Under the pieces are notes generated by a model, which worked only from the letters and a program-made list of their open reading frames with translations, was not told where the DNA came from and ran no database searches. From a bacterium (lineage in GTDB: Bacteria; Krumholzibacteriota; Krumholzibacteriia; LZORAL124-64-63), in the NCBI GenBank assembly GCA_024223715.1, contig JAAEOA010000065.1:1-54709 (forward strand): a DNA stretch of 54,709 nt. Direction: 5' to 3'. Below, piece by piece: positions 52,405 to 54,709 of the stretch (the first letter of the stretch is position 1; each line of letters opens with the position of its first letter). Both the position numbers and the translations under genes were made by a program.

Positions 52405-54054
52405 ATGATAAATTTGACTAACATTTCCAAACGGTACGGGCGTCAGATTCTCTTTGTGGAGACATCGTTCCAGCTAAACCCAGGAGAAAAGATAGGGTTG
52501 GTTGGCCCAAACGGGTCAGGTAAAACTACGGTTTTTCGCCTTATTGTGGGAGAAGAAGGACCCGATGAAGGCTCTGTGACGGTTCCAAAACGCACCACCA
52601 TTGGATATTTCCGACAGGATATTGCGGAGTTGTCCGGGCGATCTGTACTGGATGAAGCCATTGCCGGCAGCGGACAACTCGGTGAGCTGCATCATGAATT
52701 GCAGGAGCTGGAACTTGCCATGGGTGATCCAGACAAGGCCGATGAAATGGAATCCATTCTGGCCCGTTTTGGTGAAGTGCTGGATGCGTATCAGAGTCAG
52801 GGTGGATACGATTTAGAAGCTCGGGCCCGAGTAGTTCTCGAAGGTTTGGGTTTCACTAATGAACAGGTTGAAGGCGACGCGGGTGCCCTTTCCGGTGGTT
52901 GGAAAATGCGCATTGGCATGGCCAGGGTTTTGTTGGCACGTCCCGATGTTTTGCTTATGGATGAGCCCACTAACCACCTTGATATTGAGTCAATTCTATG
53001 GCTTGAAAAATTCATAAAAGACTACCCCGGTGCAGTGCTCTTAACCTGTCACGATAAAGATTTTATGAACCGGATCGTTAGCAGAATTGTGGATATTGAT
53101 GGCGGAGATTTTATCTCCTATACCGGCAACTACGATCACTACCTGAAACAACGCGCTGTGGCCGAAACCAACCGGGAAGCGACATACGCGCGGCAACAAG
53201 CCATGTTGGCTAAGGAACGCCGTTTTGTCGAGCGTTTTGCCTCCCACGTTGCCAAGGCTGCCCAAGTGCAAAGCCGAGTCAAAAAACTTGAAAAAATTGA
53301 TTTGGTTGAGCCACCTCGCCGACGAAAAGTGGTCGAATTTCAGTATGCCGCCCCACCGCGTTCGGGCGATGATGTGGTCGAACTGGTGGATGTTTCCAAG
53401 GCCTATGGCGACAACGTTATTTACGATGATTTTAATATAAAAATTCGCCGAAAAGAGCGCTGGTGTGTGCTGGGCCGAAACGGTGCCGGAAAGACAACCC
53501 TATTAAAACTGGTGGCGGAAAAGCTAACTCCCGACTCGGGAGTCGTAAAACTGGGCGCCAACCTGAAGGTCGGCTATTTTGCCCAGCAATCACTGGAGCA
53601 ACTGAACCCCGAGTTGACAGTTTTTGAACAAGCTCAGCGCTCGTTTCCCACTGAAGGCCGGGGCGTGCTCTGCAACCTGCTGGGTGCTTTCCAGTTTGTT
53701 GATGATGATATCGACAAGCGCACTAAATCCTTATCTGGTGGCGAGAAATCGCGCCTGGTATTGGCTCTTATGCTCTTTGACCCGCCAAATTTTCTCATTC
53801 TGGATGAGCCCACAAACCACCTTGATCTCGAAACCAAGGAAATGCTGGTTTCAGCTTTGTCTGACTTTGAAGGCACAATGTTATTTGTCAGTCATGATCG
53901 GACTTTTTTGCGGGGCTTGAGTAACAAGGTTTTGGAATTAAGGCCCCGAGACTTAAAACGGAACCTGCCTGCGGAATCTCCCTTGGTGTACGAAGGAACT
54001 TACAATGAATTTGTCACTCGTACCGGGGGAGAAGCAGCCGGGGTTCACCGATAG
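52405..54054 (+). CDS. ABC-F family ATPase (EttA/Uup type)
   Basis: A 549-residue soluble tandem ATPase without membrane segments, acting on the ribosome. The first nucleotide domain has Walker A G-P-N-G-S-G-K-T, signature A-L-S-G-G-W-K and M-D-E-P-T-N-H-L-D. The second has G-R-N-G-A-G-K-T, L-S-G-G-E-K-S-R and L-D-E-P-T-N-H-L-D. Between them is the coiled, Arg/Lys-rich P-site-tRNA-interaction linker (E-T-N-R-E-A-T-Y-A-R-Q-Q-A-M-L-A-K-E). Family members rescue stalled ribosomes or protect against ribosome-targeting antibiotics; the sequence does not say which. It overlaps the convergent gene at the window edge by 10 bp. Confidence 0.93.
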   Translation: MINLTNISKRYGRQILFVETSFQLNPGEKIGLVGPNGSGKTTVFRLIVGEEGPDEGSVTVPKRTTIGYFRQDIAELSGRSVLDEAIAGSGQLGELHHELQELELAMGDPDKADEMESILARFGEVLDAYQSQGGYDLEARARVVLEGLGFTNEQVEGDAGALSGGWKMRIGMARVLLARPDVLLMDEPTNHLDIESILWLEKFIKDYPGAVLLTCHDKDFMNRIVSRIVDIDGGDFISYTGNYDHYLKQRAVAETNREATYARQQAMLAKERRFVERFASHVAKAAQVQSRVKKLEKIDLVEPPRRRKVVEFQYAAPPRSGDDVVELVDVSKAYGDNVIYDDFNIKIRRKERWCVLGRNGAGKTTLLKLVAEKLTPDSGVVKLGANLKVGYFAQQSLEQLNPELTVFEQAQRSFPTEGRGVLCNLLGAFQFVDDDIDKRTKSLSGGEKSRLVLALMLFDPPNFLILDEPTNHLDLETKEMLVSALSDFEGTMLFVSHDRTFLRGLSNKVLELRPRDLKRNLPAESPLVYEGTYNEFVTRTGGEAAGVHR

Positions 54055-54704
54055 GTGTTCAATTGCTGCATAAGGTTGGGAAGTTTTGTCGCATCAAGTT
54101 CCTGGCTGCCCAAGCCAGGGTCCAGGGTAATCCAGCTGACTTGCACTGAATCTGAAGTTTGTGTGTACTTGATGTTGGCGAAGTCACAGCTCGGATTGTA
54201 GGCGAATTTAATTTTGGATAAAGAGATTCCCCGGCCCAACAGGGTGTCGAGAATTCCTTCGATGCTGTCGGTGTGTGTTGCAGCAATAATAAATTGTAAT
54301 TTTGGAACATCATTTCCCACAGTGTCGAAATGAGTGATCCTCTGCAGGAGTTTATTCACCATATCCGTATGTCGGGTTCCCAGAAATAATGGCGTTAGCG
54401 GATCGTCATTATAAATCTGATCTGTTGGACTGATGTGAATTAAGTAGCCAAATTGACCGGGGGAGTAAGCCACCAGAGCGGTGCAGGGCCCCACACCGGG
54501 ACTCCAGCATGATTCACCGGAATCAACTCTTCGCAATTCATTGATATCTACTCTATTTTCAACCTTCAATGCGGCAATGGATGCGGCTTTTTCCCTTGAT
54601 TGATTTTTTGTGTTGGCTACAGCTTGAGAAACCATTTGCGGCAACAGGTTTGATTTGTTCTCAAGGTAATGATTGCTCCAAACTTCATCAGCATCAATCT
54701 CCAT
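54045..54704 (-). CDS. Unknown protein with CheD-like Cys/His pair (possibly cut by the window edge)
   Basis: At least 219 residues, read leftward. ATG 54704 is the last visible start, but the frame stays open to the window edge and no upstream ribosome site can be seen, so the true start may lie outside. No signal peptide or membrane helix is visible. The segment G-V-G-P-C-T-A-L-V-A-Y, then Y-L-I-H-I-S-P, has the layout of the CheD-type deamidase motif (G-x-G-S-C-V ... G-x-x-H-x-x-L-P), giving Cys74 and His90 as a candidate catalytic pair. A helix with H-T-D-M-V-N-K-L-L follows at the right place. Overall similarity is weak, so this is a suggestion only. It ends inside the ABC-F stop region. 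Confidence 0.55.
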   Translation of the reverse strand: MEIDADEVWSNHYLENKSNLLPQMVSQAVANTKNQSREKAASIAALKVENRVDINELRRVDSGESCWSPGVGPCTALVAYSPGQFGYLIHISPTDQIYNDDPLTPLFLGTRHTDMVNKLLQRITHFDTVGNDVPKLQFIIAATHTDSIEGILDTLLGRGISLSKIKFAYNPSCDFANIKYTQTSDSVQVSWITLDPGLGSQELDATKLPNLMQQLNTYR

Positions 54705-54709
54705 CAATA

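Overview
The window looks like a chromosomal segment of an uncultured bacterium from the FCB (Fibrobacterota-Chlorobiota-Bacteroidota) side of the tree, for example a Krumholzibacteriota/Eisenbacteria/Calditrichota/Marinimicrobia-type lineage. The main reason is that seven exported proteins end in the same FlgD-like C-terminal sorting module. It has a P-N-P-F-N-P entry, a G-R-x-V strand, a W-x-G-x-D/N turn and a final K-x-x-L-V/L-R/K tail. TonB-dependent uptake genes and outer-membrane barrels also point to a diderm. The exact phylum is inference; no rRNA or tRNA gene is visible.

Layout. 1-10 kb: an RlmL-like RNA methyltransferase, an exported thermonuclease-like protein, a secreted M28 peptidase, a secreted FG-GAP protein, an exported S33-like hydrolase and a C_GCAxxG_C_C protein. 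10-19 kb: an exported retropepsin-like/PDZ protein, a DUF5916-type outer-membrane protein and a 1451-residue beta-helix protein built from 269-residue units with an exact 807-nt period. 18.9-19.4 kb: a decayed IS3-family element. 19.6-24.1 kb: an ABC ATPase overlapping a permease fused to an M1-type metallopeptidase domain. 24.1-30.5 kb: a compact leftward Ton operon (exbB, two exbD-like genes, tonB, a TonB-dependent receptor, a lipoprotein). One ExbD has Asn in place of the membrane Asp, and the receptor carries a TonB-C-like domain at its N-terminus. 30.8-34.6 kb: small secreted proteins, a SUMF1-fold protein and a tandem pair of unknown 212-residue secreted proteins. 34.7-45.8 kb: RNase HI, then three large secreted hydrolases (Ntn-type C45/C59-like, C25 gingipain-like, S8 subtilisin-like). 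45.8-54.7 kb: a TetM/EF-G-like GTPase, a small outer-membrane protein, a HupE-type membrane protein, a response regulator-diguanylate cyclase, a DEAD-box helicase, an ABC-F ATPase and an edge gene with a CheD-like Cys/His pair.

How the parts fit. Most of the window is cell-envelope and secretome biology: exported peptidases and adhesin-like proteins with a common sorting module, plus Ton-driven uptake and an ABC system that could use or regulate the products of extracellular digestion. None of the sorting machinery itself is visible here.

The most promising undescribed signal is a 5' leader element in front of four secreted-protein genes (starting at 5039, 30773, 33080 and 33853). It begins with an ACCGCAT-N4-ATGCGGT-like hairpin 97-115 nt before the start codon. 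In three of the four copies it ends with the Shine-Dalgarno sequence locked in a hairpin. In the tandem duplicate pair the leader is visibly better conserved than the coding sequence. I do not recognise it as a known riboswitch class.
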